From Okapia johnstoni (taxonomy: Eukaryota; Chordata; Mammalia; Artiodactyla; Giraffidae), in contig JAGTYA010000025.1 in the NCBI GenBank assembly GCA_024291935.2, positions 10,685,501-10,749,500 on the forward strand: a stretch of DNA of 64,000 bases, written 5' to 3'. The translations under genes were made by a program, and so were the position numbers. The notes beneath the pieces were generated by a model that saw nothing but the letters and a program-made list of their open reading frames with translations, had not been told where the DNA came from and made no database searches. Positions within the stretch are counted from its first letter, which is position 1; each line of letters opens with the position of its first letter. Shown here in pieces: positions 33,801 to 44,099 of this stretch.

Positions 33801-34505
33801 GGGCGTCTGTGATTGCAGCCCTAGCTGACTTCTCTAGGACCTCCCCTTCTTCATCCATGAAGCGGGTACAAGGACCCAGTCTCAGGTTTACCATGTCTTG
33901 TTGGGCACAGAATGCGTGCCCAGCAGCAGAGCCCATGTGTGTGGCGTGTGGTGGGCAGGGCTGGGACCCGGGTGAGGCCAGTGAGGCATTTGGCTGGGGT
34001 GCGAAATGTAAATGGGCAGCGAAGAAACTCAGCAAACAAGTAAATAAAACGTCAGAACTGCATGTAAAGACAGGCTGGTGTTCATTTCACGACCCTGCGT
34101 TGCTATGCAGTCTTTTACAAGGGGCTATGCCCTGTGTGCCCTGCAGGGGGGGTTATGAGGGCTGATGGCAACGTGCAAGAGATCAGGCCACGCAAGCTGT
34201 CTTATAATCATTTTTTCCATGTTAAAGTTTTATTAACTTTTGCCCTTGGGTCAAAAATAGGGAGGCTGTTTTGGTCGGTGTATATACGGTGCTCATTTCC
34301 TATTGGCTTCATTCAGGATCCAACACGCAGGCTCTGAGCAAGCCGATCCAAGGGCTGCATGGTCTGCCCGCAAAGGGCCGGACTGGTCTCCCCTCGAAGG
34401 TTGTCTGGGAAACACAGTGCCCTCCGTGTGTTGGAGAGGAGCTTAAGATCAGGGACTGTTTGTCCACGGAGGCTGTCGCTAGGTCCACTGGCGACTCTGA
34501 GTAAG
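33801..34505. other. Intron-like stretch, nothing recognised
   Basis: Moderately AT-rich, with no recognisable exon. The segment 34200-34330 is AT-rich and unassigned. Confidence 0.35.
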
Positions 34506-34509
34506 ATCT

Positions 34510-34815
34510 GAGGATTAGATAGTAGGATTGAACTGACGTTGGAGGCTATACTTTGGTTATGTTGGAGAGCATCCTTGTTATCAGGGAAGACGCGATGTAG
34601 CAAGGACTCGAGGCGGGCAGCTTCCTCTCAGACAGCTCTGATTGTAAGTGCATGTGTGCACGCGCACAGGTATGGCGAGAAGGAATATGATAAGCAGGAT
34701 ACACTGTTAACGTGGGGAATCTGCACGAAGGGCGTGCAGAATTCTTTGTACTTGTCTTGCAACTTCAAGTCTGAAATTAAGTCAGCATACAAAATGGAGG
34801 GAAAGAGAAAAAAAA
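34510..34815 (+). mobile_element. L1 LINE 3' UTR fragment
   Basis: 'ggattgaactgacgttggaggctatactttggttatg', 'gaattctttgtacttgtcttgcaacttcaagtctgaaattaagtcagc' and the A-run at 34810-34820 match the old L1M 3' end. The same family occurs in antisense at 60773-61330. Confidence 0.65.
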
Positions 34816-34959
34816 AAACTGTGTCAGGGTTTGCTGAGGGCCTCACCTCTCCTGCACCCCCGCCTCCTCCTGGAGCTTCAGATCTCAGCCTGACGGACAT
34901 CTCCCGGGAAAAGTCCTCCGTCTCCTAACCCAGCATAGCCGTGCCTCCCTGATGGCCTC

Positions 34960-35140
34960 CCGCTTGGTTCTCTCAGCGTCCTCACTGGCGTTGGAAATGA
35001 CCTCCTTCATTTGCTTTAGCATTTGCCCTCTGGACCCCGCCTCAAAACGTCAGCTCTGTGGGACTTTGTCTTGCTCACCCCTGCCCCACAACCCCAGTGC
35101 CTTGCATACAGTAGGTGCTCAATAAACACCTGTGAACAAG
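34960..35140 (+). repeat. L2-like LINE 3' end fragment
   Basis: 'tgccttgcatacagtaggtgctcaataaacacctgtgaac' (about 35097-35136) is the L2 3' tail, preceded by 'gtcagctctgtgggactttgtcttgctcacccctgc'. Confidence 0.6.
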
Positions 35141-35149
35141 GGAAGATTT

Positions 35150-35275
35150 GACGATCGTGGGCTGCAGGTCAGAAACCCTGGAGTCTTGTCACTCCCGGTT
35201 CCCCCGCTCAAGACTTTCCGCGTGACCTTGGGCAGCGGCTTCCTCATCTCTGCCCGGCGCTGGGGCTGCGGATCG
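35150..35275 (+). repeat. MIR SINE fragment
   Basis: 'cgatcgtgggctgcaggtcagaaaccctggagtc' and 'gcgtgaccttgggcagcggcttcctcatctctgcc' keep MIR order (GACCTTGGGCAAGT, CTTCCTCATCTG). Confidence 0.5.
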
Positions 35276-36109
35276 CGTGACGCAGGGCGGCCCTCGCTGC
35301 CCCCACAGCTGCGTCCCAGCTGAGGCCCCTCTGTGCCGCCCCCCACGCTGCTGCTGCTCCCTCCCTGGTGGAGAAAAAAGAGAGGTGAGAAAATGTGACT
35401 CTCGCACCCGCGGCCCAGAGTCTGCATGCAGGAGGGCCCAGGACCAGCATGCGGGCGTTCAGCTCTCTCCCAGGCTCCTCGGAACAGGCCCGGGCGGGTG
35501 CGCAGGGCACCCTTGGCAGGACACAGGATCTCCCTGAAACTGGATCGCACTGTCTTGTTTTCATGGCAACCTCTTACTTACAGCAAGTGATACTAGTTTT
35601 CCATGTAGGGGAGTGATCTAAAGTTTCCTTTCAAAATACACGTATTTGGGGCGAAAGCCAGCTTCTTCACTTGGTATTTTGTGCCTTGTCTCAGACTTTT
35701 CGTGCTTGCAGACTTAAACCTAGTTGGAAGCAGGTTCAAAGCCCACCCCCCCCCAGCCCCCCATGAACCACAGGCCTGCACCAACACTGCCACCTTTCCA
35801 TCCCGCCAGCTCCCTTCCGCCCGCCTCACGCTGCTTCCCAAGTGATCTCCAGCAGTGTCTTTTTATCGTCACTTGGCTCAGATCAGGAGCCTATCGAGAC
35901 CCACACACCGCAGGGGCTGCTCAAGTCTCTCTCCCTCTGGAAGCACCCGGCCTCTGTCAGCTTGCGGGTTGTTTGTTAGAGACGGCAGCCTGCTTGCCTC
36001 TCGCCCACCCTAGATTCAGAGTCTTGTGATCATTGCCCACGTGCCCTTTCACCTGTTCCTCTGTCTGCTGTACTAACTGGAAGTTAGACCTGGAAGCTTC
36101 TCCAGACTG

Positions 36110-36362
36110 TTGTCGTTCAGTCGTGACCCCATGGACCGCAGCACACCAGGCCTCCCTGTCCATCACCAACTCCCGAAGTTTACTCAGACGCACGTCCGTC
36201 GAGCCGGCGATGACATCCATCCATCTCATCCTCTGTCATTCCCTTCCCCTCCTGCCTTCAGTGTTTCCCAGCATCAGGGTCTTTTCCAGTGAGTCAGCTC
36301 TTCGTATCAGATGGGCCAAAGCATTGGAACTTCATATTCAGCATCAGTCCTTCCAGTATAGT
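36110..36362 (-). mobile_element. BovB LINE 3' end fragment
   Basis: 'ttgtcgttcagtcgtgaccccatggaccgcagcacaccaggcctccctg' through 'cccagcatcagggtcttttccagtgagtcagctcttcgtatcag' and 'cattggaacttcatattcagcatcagtccttcc' is antisense BovB. A few bases of the usual 3' end are deleted near 36123. It is non-coding. Confidence 0.9.
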
Positions 36363-36789
36363 GTCCAGCTTTTAAAACCAGTTGATCTTAAAAGCAAATA
36401 TTAGCTAGTACTCAATGAAGTGCTGTAAGGGCCTTGGGAACTGTCTGTGACTGGAGGCAGGTGGCGGAGAAGGTCCAGGCACTGCCCAGGCAGGTCTGGG
36501 TGTGGGGAAGCAGGTGAGGCGGTGAGGGCCTGGCCCGGGGTGAAGCGGTCCTCACCAGGCCTCTGCACACACGTGCACACACACGCACACACACAGTTAA
36601 GGGGAGGGTTCCTGATTTGACGGGCATGCCGGGACCCAGGGAGCTGGGAGGCAGCTAAATAAGGCCTTTTTAGCACCGAATGGGGATTGAAAGTGCAGCT
36701 TTTCTCCTTTGCCTAAGAAGGAGCTAGGGAAGGGCACAGCCTGCAGTATAGACCTTGAGAAGGACTTCCATGCCAGCCCAGTGTCGCGT

Positions 36790-36942
36790 GGTGGTTGTAA
36801 CGGGTGCTCGCGAGCAGCGCTGGTTCAAATCCGGGTGCTCCCGTTTCCTGTCTCTGTCACCCAGGGCATGTCTGCAAGCCTGTCTGAGCCTTGGTTTCCA
36901 CGCCCTGCAGATGAAATAATAGTAGAATCTGCCTCATAGGAT
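36790..36942 (+). repeat. MIR SINE fragment
   Basis: 'ctggttcaaatccgggtgctcccg', 'ctgagccttggtttccacgccctgcagatgaaataatagtagaatctgcctcatagg' is sense MIR. It directly abuts the Bov-tA that follows. Confidence 0.65.
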
Positions 36943-37141
36943 GAGTTTCCCTGGTGACTCCACCAGTAAAGAATCTGCCTGCAATGCAGGAGATCTGAGT
37001 TCGATCCCTGGGTCGGGAAGATCCCCTGGAGGAGGAAATGGCTACCCACTCCAGTATTCTTGCCTGGAGAATCCCATAGACAGAGGAGCCTGGCGAGCTG
37101 CAGTCCACGGGGTCACAAAGAGTCGGACGTGACTGACTAAG
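36943..37141 (+). mobile_element. Bov-tA SINE
   Basis: Sense Bov-tA: 'gagtttccctggtgactccaccagtaaagaatctgcctgcaatgcagg', 'gttcgatccctgggtcgggaagatcccctggagg', 'aagagtcggacgtgactgac'. Inserted at the end of a MIR. Confidence 0.92.
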
Positions 37142-37144
37142 CTC

Positions 37145-40100
37145 GCACCCATATATAGAGTGGGCCTGAGAGTTGGATGAGTTCATGACTGTTAGGAGCA
37201 CGGGCCCCAGTGAGCGCCCACTAACCACTCGGCGTTGTCATACTGGACGAGGGTGAGGTAGCTCTTCATGGAGACTGGGATGTGCTGAGACTAGAAGCTC
37301 CACGGAGCGTCAGCGTCATCACAAGTGTGCATGCAGCCCCGCACACCATGGGCATGTTCACGCAGCCTCACCTGCCCGTGGGGCTCATCGGCCAGTGCCT
37401 GCCCTCCTGGGCCAGCTTCTGCTTCCCTCCCTGAGGCGGGGAGCGGGCATGCGGGGTGGCCTGTGGAGACTCCAGGGCTAGTGCAGCCCGGTCCCCTGGA
37501 CAGGATGCTGGACTCAGAGCCGGGCGCCCAGACCCGCCACCCCCACATGTGACCTGAGCCGGGTCACCGCACACCCCAAGACTCGGCTGCTCCATCTCCC
37601 AGAACTGGGGCCTGGGCCTCCGGCCCCTCCGTCTTCTGAGTTCCCTGCATCGCAGAGCTGGGCACACACCCTAAAAGTCCCTGGCGTGGTCTGCCCTCCC
37701 AGCACCCCCAGGGACGGGGTCAGGACTCTCAGAAGAGAGCCCCGGGGGGCTGGCTGTCATCCAAATGACCGCTGGCATCAGGCCCTGTCCTTGGGGCCTG
37801 CCCATGGCCAGAGCGCCCGCGGCCATGTCCAGGCCTCAGGGTCTGGCACTGCCCTGACCCCAGTTGGCGGCCCCTGTCACCCTGGAATGGGCTCGCCCAG
37901 ACACTCCGGAGCTGCCTGGAGTCCCGTTTTTCCCTCAGGTGGTGGAACTTGGTATGATTGCACAGTCATCTTCACACTTCCTGCTCACCCGGCCTGGGGG
38001 CAGCTGACACACAGACTGGACCGTGAGCAGCCCCAGAGCCCACTGTGGACAGGTCACCTCCCTTCTCTGGGCTTCAGTGGCCTCATTTGCAAAATGAAAG
38101 GCTGGAGGATCAAGGGAGAGAGATGTTCATTCATTCAGTAGGTATCCAGTCATTAATGTTTCCTGTTGGCCAGAGTGTCTGCCGGGGACACGAGACGCTG
38201 ACGAGCAAACCCACACCCACGCTCAGGTCACTGCCAGTCCAGTGGCGTCGGTGCTCTGAGGAGGCACACGCGTCTGTGGAGCTGGACCAGTCACGGTGGC
38301 TTCCTGGAGGAGGGGGCAGCTCAGTGAATCTTGACAGGGGAGAAGGAGCAAAGGGTACAAGAGGCCCAGGAGCCAGGCAGCCACGGCTCTACTTTATTTG
38401 GTGAGCCCAGAAATAGCCCACATGGCCTTTTAGATTTGAACTTATTGCCAACATCTAAAATCCAAGAGTCTCTATGAACAAAATCTGGATTTCCGACTAG
38501 TGAAAATCCAGAGCCCTCGTTCCTACAGAGCAACGGTCTTCCCTTTGGACGGAGTGTGGTCCTCAGCACCCGGTCCCACCCGATCGCCCCTGCCCGCTCC
38601 CCCTCGCTGTCCCGTGTCCACTCTCCGTGGACGGGACGTCCATCCACCAGTGGTTCAGCCCCCTGGGCGGCAGGTCTGCACCTCCCCCCCAACCTGACCA
38701 GCAGCTGCCCCTGCCGCTCTGCGGGGTGAATGGCTGTAGAATCCATCACACGTCCCCACGCCCCAGGCCGCTCCCTGAGGCCCAGCAGTGGCTCCTGGCT
38801 CTGCGCGCTCGTCCCCTGCATCCTGCTGTGTGCGCGGTAGGCAGGGCAAGGCCCTGCACAGACGGGGCGGGGCGGGCTTGCATGCTGGCCTCCGTGCCCC
38901 ACCCCCCACCATGGTTCCAGTGAAGTTCTTCTCTGGCTGCTCCCCCACCTCACCTGCCCCCAAGCGACCTCCTGGGCTGGGGAGGAGAAGGCGGAACTCA
39001 GGTTCCCACGTGACCCGGCCCGCGGAGCAGCCTTGGACCTCCATTTTCCCATCTGGGAAATAGGTGCATCCAGGGTCCCCTCCCTGCAAGGCATCCTCTG
39101 CTGGGGGGTGCAGGACGGTCACGGGACTGGGGGTGGTTTGATTTTCAGCCCTCCACTCGCGGGGCGCTGCTCCAGGCCCCGCTGGGAGAGGCTGCAGAGA
39201 CAGAAGACGGGGCTATGCTTACCTCGCTTTGAGCCTGCGCGCGCCCAGCCATGGGTCAGGCTGGTGGCGCTGGGCTTGGGTGTCATCCGGCCCAGGTGTC
39301 AGAACCCTCGTGAGTCTGCAGAAGATGGGCGGGGTGAGGACAGTTACAATTCGGGTGGTCCACGTGGGGCTGACTCGGGTGATGTGTGAAGTGCGGAGCT
39401 GTGTGGACATCCTCCCTGCCCCTGCGGGCTCTCAGAGTGGAGGCCGCAGACACGGGACTGCAGACGCGGGACCACAGGGTGAGAGAGGCCACACCCTGGC
39501 TCGGGACAGGGGATGGCAGTGGGAGAGGGGGACCAGGGCCAGGTCATTCTTCTTCCGCAAGCCCCATCACTGCCGGAAGGCATCTGAATTTAGTTGCTTC
39601 CTTGGTGCTGGTCAGCATTCCCACCAGAGAGTCTGCCACACTACGAGGCTCACCAGTGGTGTCTGGTGATCAAAACGTGTCGAGTGGATGAAGGAGCAAA
39701 CACACAAATCATTGGCTTCCTGAAGGTGGTGGCCTTTGAGTTGTGCCTGGAAGGGCAGCGTATCAAGTCCTGGCAGAGACAGGGGGTTCACTGGGGTTGG
39801 TGCAGGATGCTGGGCTGTGTGCAGCGGGGGGCTGGGTTCAGGGCACTTGCAGGGGGCGGCCTGGCCCCTGTGCGGGCAGTGGTTGGGTGGGGAGAGGGAG
39901 CCGTTAGAAGAACCCAGAAAGAGAGAGCCATGTGCAGGGCTGCCCACCAGGCCCCCTGCCTGCAGAGACCAGGCAGTGAACCCCTGCTGGGGTCTCCCCC
40001 TAGCCACACCCACTCGGAATCGGGGCCCTGGGGATACAGCCCCTGGCCCCGAGCAAAGTGGAGGCTCCGTCTGCAGCCCAAGGTTGCAGAGTTCCTGGCC

Positions 40101-43100
40101 CAGGGTGGGTGGGCCTGGGGGTGTGGCCGGACTGGGGATCACCCGCAGGCATGAGGAAGCTCTGTGCTGGTGGCGGGTGGAGAAGGCCTCGCCCGCCTGG
40201 CTGAGGTCAGCCTTGGGGCAGGTGCCAGGTGTCGGGAAGGATTCTGGGTGGGCTGCGGAAGGCTGGCCGAGGGCTGAGCAGGCACTGGAGAGGCCGTGCC
40301 GGGGCCCAGCCAGGGTAGGGGACCGATCACCCCAGCTCACTGCCAGGGACTGGGTGGGGCACCCGTTTGCTGAGTGAGACAGGCCGGCTCAAGGCAGAGG
40401 CAGGAGGTGGGGTGCTCGGAGCCTGAGGACCACAGACGCTCCTCACCAGGCCCATAGAGGGGTCAAAGCCCACTGGGTCCGAGGCTGGACTGGGGTTCCA
40501 AGACCCTCCCTCGGGCCCCAGAGGTAAGACCCTCCCCGTCCTGTTCCCGACCTGCTCCTCGCACACTGCCCTCCCCACCCGGCTACTGCCTCTCACAAGC
40601 AGGCACAGACCCCCGCAGGCCAAATTCCCCGTGGCATTGGCATCTCCCAGGGAACAGACGCGTCCTTCCCTCCACCAGGGCGGCAGTGACCTCACCCCCA
40701 AGGGGCCGGGTGAGTCACGGGCTGAGGGCGGCCGGCCAGCCAGCTCTCCGCAGAGCCCGGCTTTGGCCAGGCTGCTGGTGAGAGGGACCGTGGAGGGCGT
40801 GAAGGCTTCCATGCCCTTCCCTCACCTCCTGGCGGCCCCGGCTCCACGGGGGAGGGAAGGGGAGAGCGGTCACTGGGCACCCACACTGCCCAGCGTGCCA
40901 GGGGCTCTCGATAAGACACGAGCACCCCTGTCCTACAGGAAATGGCCCTGAGAGGTTGAGTCCCACGCCCAGGGTCACACAGCTCATCCCTTATCACAGC
41001 CCAGAGGGGAGGAGCAAACAGGCTCAGAGATGATGCCTGTGGGGACAGGGGAGTCAGGGATGGACCAGGCGTCTGGCCCCTGTACTCGAGGATAAGCCAC
41101 CGAAAACATTCAGGAGACCTCAGGGCCCTTGAAGCCTCGGTTTCCTCATCTGTAAAATGGGGGCAGGGACACCCGCCACTTGGGGATGGGGGCAGCATGA
41201 GAGAGGACCCGAAGGGGCAGTGTGGGGACGGTGGGGCAGCCCCGCACCCCCCAGGCACTCTGCTGTGTGACAGCCTCTACCCCCTCCAGCCCCAGGCCAG
41301 GGTTGGGCAAGTGCGGGGCTGGACCCGAGTGGTGGCCGGGGACTGGGGCTCCGGGGCTTCAAAAGGCAAGTTGTCAAGGGCCACCCGTGAAGAGGCACGT
41401 GGGAGATGGCTCCTGGCTCGGCCCCCTGGGTGGGGTCACTCCAGGGGCTCCCCAAACCCTCAGACAACCGCCCCAGCCCATCCTCGCCAAGGAGCAGGCG
41501 TCCGAGGAGCACGTGATGCCGTGAGCACTGAGAAAGCCGTGCCCGTCTCCTGGCCTCGGTTTCCCCATCGGTAAGGCCGAGGGAGGGAAGCCCCGCCTCG
41601 GGACAGGGTGTCCTCCAGGACGAGAGGAGCTGGAGAGGGCCCCCCAGGGGTCCTGGGCTCTGGGCCTGAGCGTGGCGCTCCCTCTGAGAGCCCCTCTGCG
41701 GCACAGGGGCCACGGGGCCCGCTCTGCCAGGCGCTGGCCACAACTGGTGCCCAGCACAGGGCAAGTGTGCAAGGTGCGCCAGACAGATGCTCCTCCAGCT
41801 GGGGTCTGGAGGTCTGCACCAGAGCTGGGGCATCGGGACCCGAGAGACATGGGACCCAGGAGACGTGGGAACCCGGAGCCTGGTGGGCCACCCGAGCGGT
41901 GGGGCAGGACTAGACAAGGCTCCTGGTTGCCAAGGATGCAACACATCAAGGATGGAAACCTGGGACCAAGTGAGAGGCAAGGAGCTGACCGGGAGGATGG
42001 GAGGAGGGTTCAGAAAGAGCAGAGCTTGTTGCCGCCGCCTGTCACAGCTCTTGACCCTGTGGGGATGCAGGGTGGCCCATGCCGGGGGTGGGGTGGTAAC
42101 TGAGGCGGTGGTTGACTGAGGGGATCAATGGATGGATGGATGGATGGATGGCACAGAGGTAGGGGGATGTATGTGGACGTGTGGATGGGTGGATGGGTCT
42201 GTGGATGGTTAGCTGGAGAGGTGGGTGGGTGGACCTGTGAGCACAGGGATGGGTCGAGATGTGTAAACAGGCGCTGCCGTGCCCCCAACAGGTGTTGAGA
42301 AATCTCCCACTAGTAGGACAGACCAGATAAGCCCCTGAAGGGAGAGCTTGCTCGGTGTGGCACAGGAAGTGCAGCCCATATGGAGAGCAGCAGGGGGGCT
42401 CGCCCCAAGGGAGAGTTTCCTTAGGTCGGTGGAATGCCCAACTTTGATAGGTAGTGAGGTTCCTGTCTATGGGGGCATTCAAGGGCATTCAAGCAGACAA
42501 TGGGCAGCCACTTCCTCAGAGTGCCGTGGAAGACTCCTGCGGCAGGTCTGATAACAAAGAGAGAGAATTTAGGTTCTGAGGCCCGCAGGAGGCCATGGTC
42601 TCTGTTGAAGCCCAGCTTCCTTTCGGAGAGAAAATTCTTTCCCGGTGTGGGGGCCAGATGAGCGCGCAGCTGCCGTCCCCACTGTGGGAATCGGGCTGGA
42701 ATCCGCAGCGAAATTCCCCATCCTGCACAGGCCAGGGCCAGGGCAAGCGGGGGGCCAGGCCCAGAACAAGGCTTTGACCCGGAGACCCGGGCAGGCCCAG
42801 CCCCGGCCTCCCTGACCTTCTGTGGGCAGGTGAGGCCCTCCCTGAGCCTCAGGTCCCTCGAGGATGAGATGGGAGCCCCGGCAGCCACTGGACAGCAGCT
42901 GTGTGTGGGTTCCGGGCCCACCTGCTCTCGGGGGCTCCCTGGGGGCCATGGGTGGGAAGAAGCCATGAGTCATGGTCCCCGGGGGCTTCTCCTGGGAAGC
43001 CCCTGCTGACTGCCGTGGGCTGGGCCTGGGAGCAGCTGGCAGGGGGCGAGGGCGGGGTGCTCCAGAGGGGGTCCCCTCCAGAAATGGCCGGGACCTGCCT

Positions 43101-43555
43101 CAGGCCAGACCCCACACCGGCTGAGGGGAGCCTGCCCTCCAGCCCTCCTCTGGCCCATGGGGACCCCGGGGAGCTGGCTGCTTCAGTCAGGCCTGCGTCC
43201 CACTGCCCCCCCCCCCGCAGGTCCACACATGTGCAGTGGAGCTGGTGATAAAATCCACTCCATCAGGCAGACTGGAGAACTGAGTGAGTGAGTCCTGGAC
43301 CCGTGCTCAGGGCTCCGTGAGGCTGGGCTGGGTGCGGGACTGAGGCCAAGGAGGGGCCAGGCATCCCCGGGTCATCTCACAGCGAGGGGGTGGGCTGGCC
43401 GGGGCTGGAGACCTCATCTCCGCCCCCAGACGGAGACCCTCGGGGGTGGGCGGCTGCACGCCCGGGAAGGGGCCAGCTGTGTCTTTGTTTCCCGTCCACC
43501 CCAGGCTTCCTCCAGGAGCCGGGGCACACAGCCCCCTCGTCCTGGCCAGCGGTGG
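37145..43555. other. GC-rich intron-like stretch
   Basis: About 6.4 kb with no supported exon. MIR pieces are suggested at 38040-38115 (+, 'ctctgggcttcagtggcctcatttgcaaaatgaaagg'), 40895-41000 (-, 'cctacaggaaatggccctgagaggttgagtcccacgcccagggtcacacagc') and 41110-41175 (+, 'cctcggtttcctcatctgtaaaatgggggcag'). An old-repeat clause lies at 39670-39880. Long two-strand frames, such as 286 codons at 41120-41980 (-), are compositional. Confidence 0.45.
42124..42235. repeat. GGAT-type simple repeat
   Basis: Five near-perfect GGAT units at 42130-42150, then a degenerate extension of GGATGGGT and GGTGGGTG motifs to about 42235. Minus-strand frames through it are rich in His, Pro, Ser and Ile and are artefacts. 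Confidence 0.85.
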
Positions 43556-43559
43556 GCAG

Positions 43560-44029
43560 GGCCACGGCGGGCGGGTGTTGGGTTGAGGCCTCTGGGGAGC
43601 TGACGGAGGATGCGAACCGCCCTCGCCTCCCGCCCGCCTCCCTCCGTGTCCCAGGCCGGCCTCTGGACGGAGGACCAGCCCTGGGCTCTGGGTGGACGCC
43701 CCTCACCCGGCCCGCCCAGTGACTCACCGCTCCCCTGGCCCAGGGCCACCACCGGCTCCTGGCGGGAGCCGTGGAGAGTGAGGTTGAGCCGGCCGGAGCC
43801 GAGGGGTCGGGTGTGCGAGCCCCGCTCGGCTGGGAGGGGCTGGAGCCGCGGGAGGCTGGGACCTGCGGGGGCCCGAGGCTGCCTCCCCTTCCCTGCGCGC
43901 CGGGCCTTCTCTGTCTCCTTCCCACCATGGAGAAGGAAGTGACCTGAGAGCCAGCCCCCCGGCCGGAGCCGCCTGGGGCTGGAGGGCAGCACCGTGGGCC
44001 CCCAGCTGCCCGCTCCCCGCTAGCCAGGC
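43560..44029 (+). promoter_or_regulatory. Candidate CpG-rich promoter and 5' UTR of the first-exon candidate at 44030
   Basis: CpG-dense, GC-box-bearing sequence: GGCGGGCGGG near 43567, CCCGCCC near 43629, GCCCGCCC near 43709, then further CpG clusters at 43780-43830 and 43960-44020. No TATA box or CCAAT is obvious. An in-frame TAG at 44021-44023 lies nine bases before the ATG, so the preceding bases would be 5' UTR. The transcription start is not determinable from sequence alone. Confidence 0.5.
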
Positions 44030-44097
44030 ATGAAGGGTGGCGGCGGCGCCGTGTGGAGCCTCATGTGGAAATACTGCATCTCCGTGAGGACCCTCAG
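44030..44097 (+). CDS. PRR5: Candidate alternative first coding exon, 22 codons plus 2 nt (proposed PRR5/PROTOR1)
   Basis: The frame starts MKGGGGAVWSLMW and ends CISVRTL, followed by AG| and the donor CAG|GTACCA at 44097/44098. TAG at 44021-44023 is in frame and adjacent, and G at -3 supports the ATG. PRR5 (mTORC2 component, partner of RICTOR) begins MRTLRRLKF in the isoform I remember. Here the codons are V-R-T-L-(AG|N), so the residues and the split Arg codon fit, with Val (GTG) where Met is expected. Translation would then start at 44030 or at the second ATG (44063), extending the N-terminus by up to 18 residues. The split phase equals that of the exon at 25155-25231. The match is short (four residues plus phase), so the symbol is tentative. 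Confidence 0.5.
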
Positions 44098-44099
44098 GT

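Noticed and set aside
41120..41980. 286-codon minus-strand frame
   Set aside because: Compositional. It overlaps equally open frames on the + strand and a MIR, with no recognisable domain.
43560..44029. 183- and 192-codon minus-strand frames as an antisense gene
   Set aside because: Arg/Gly/Pro-rich frames over a CpG-rich promoter-like segment, without domain or splice support.
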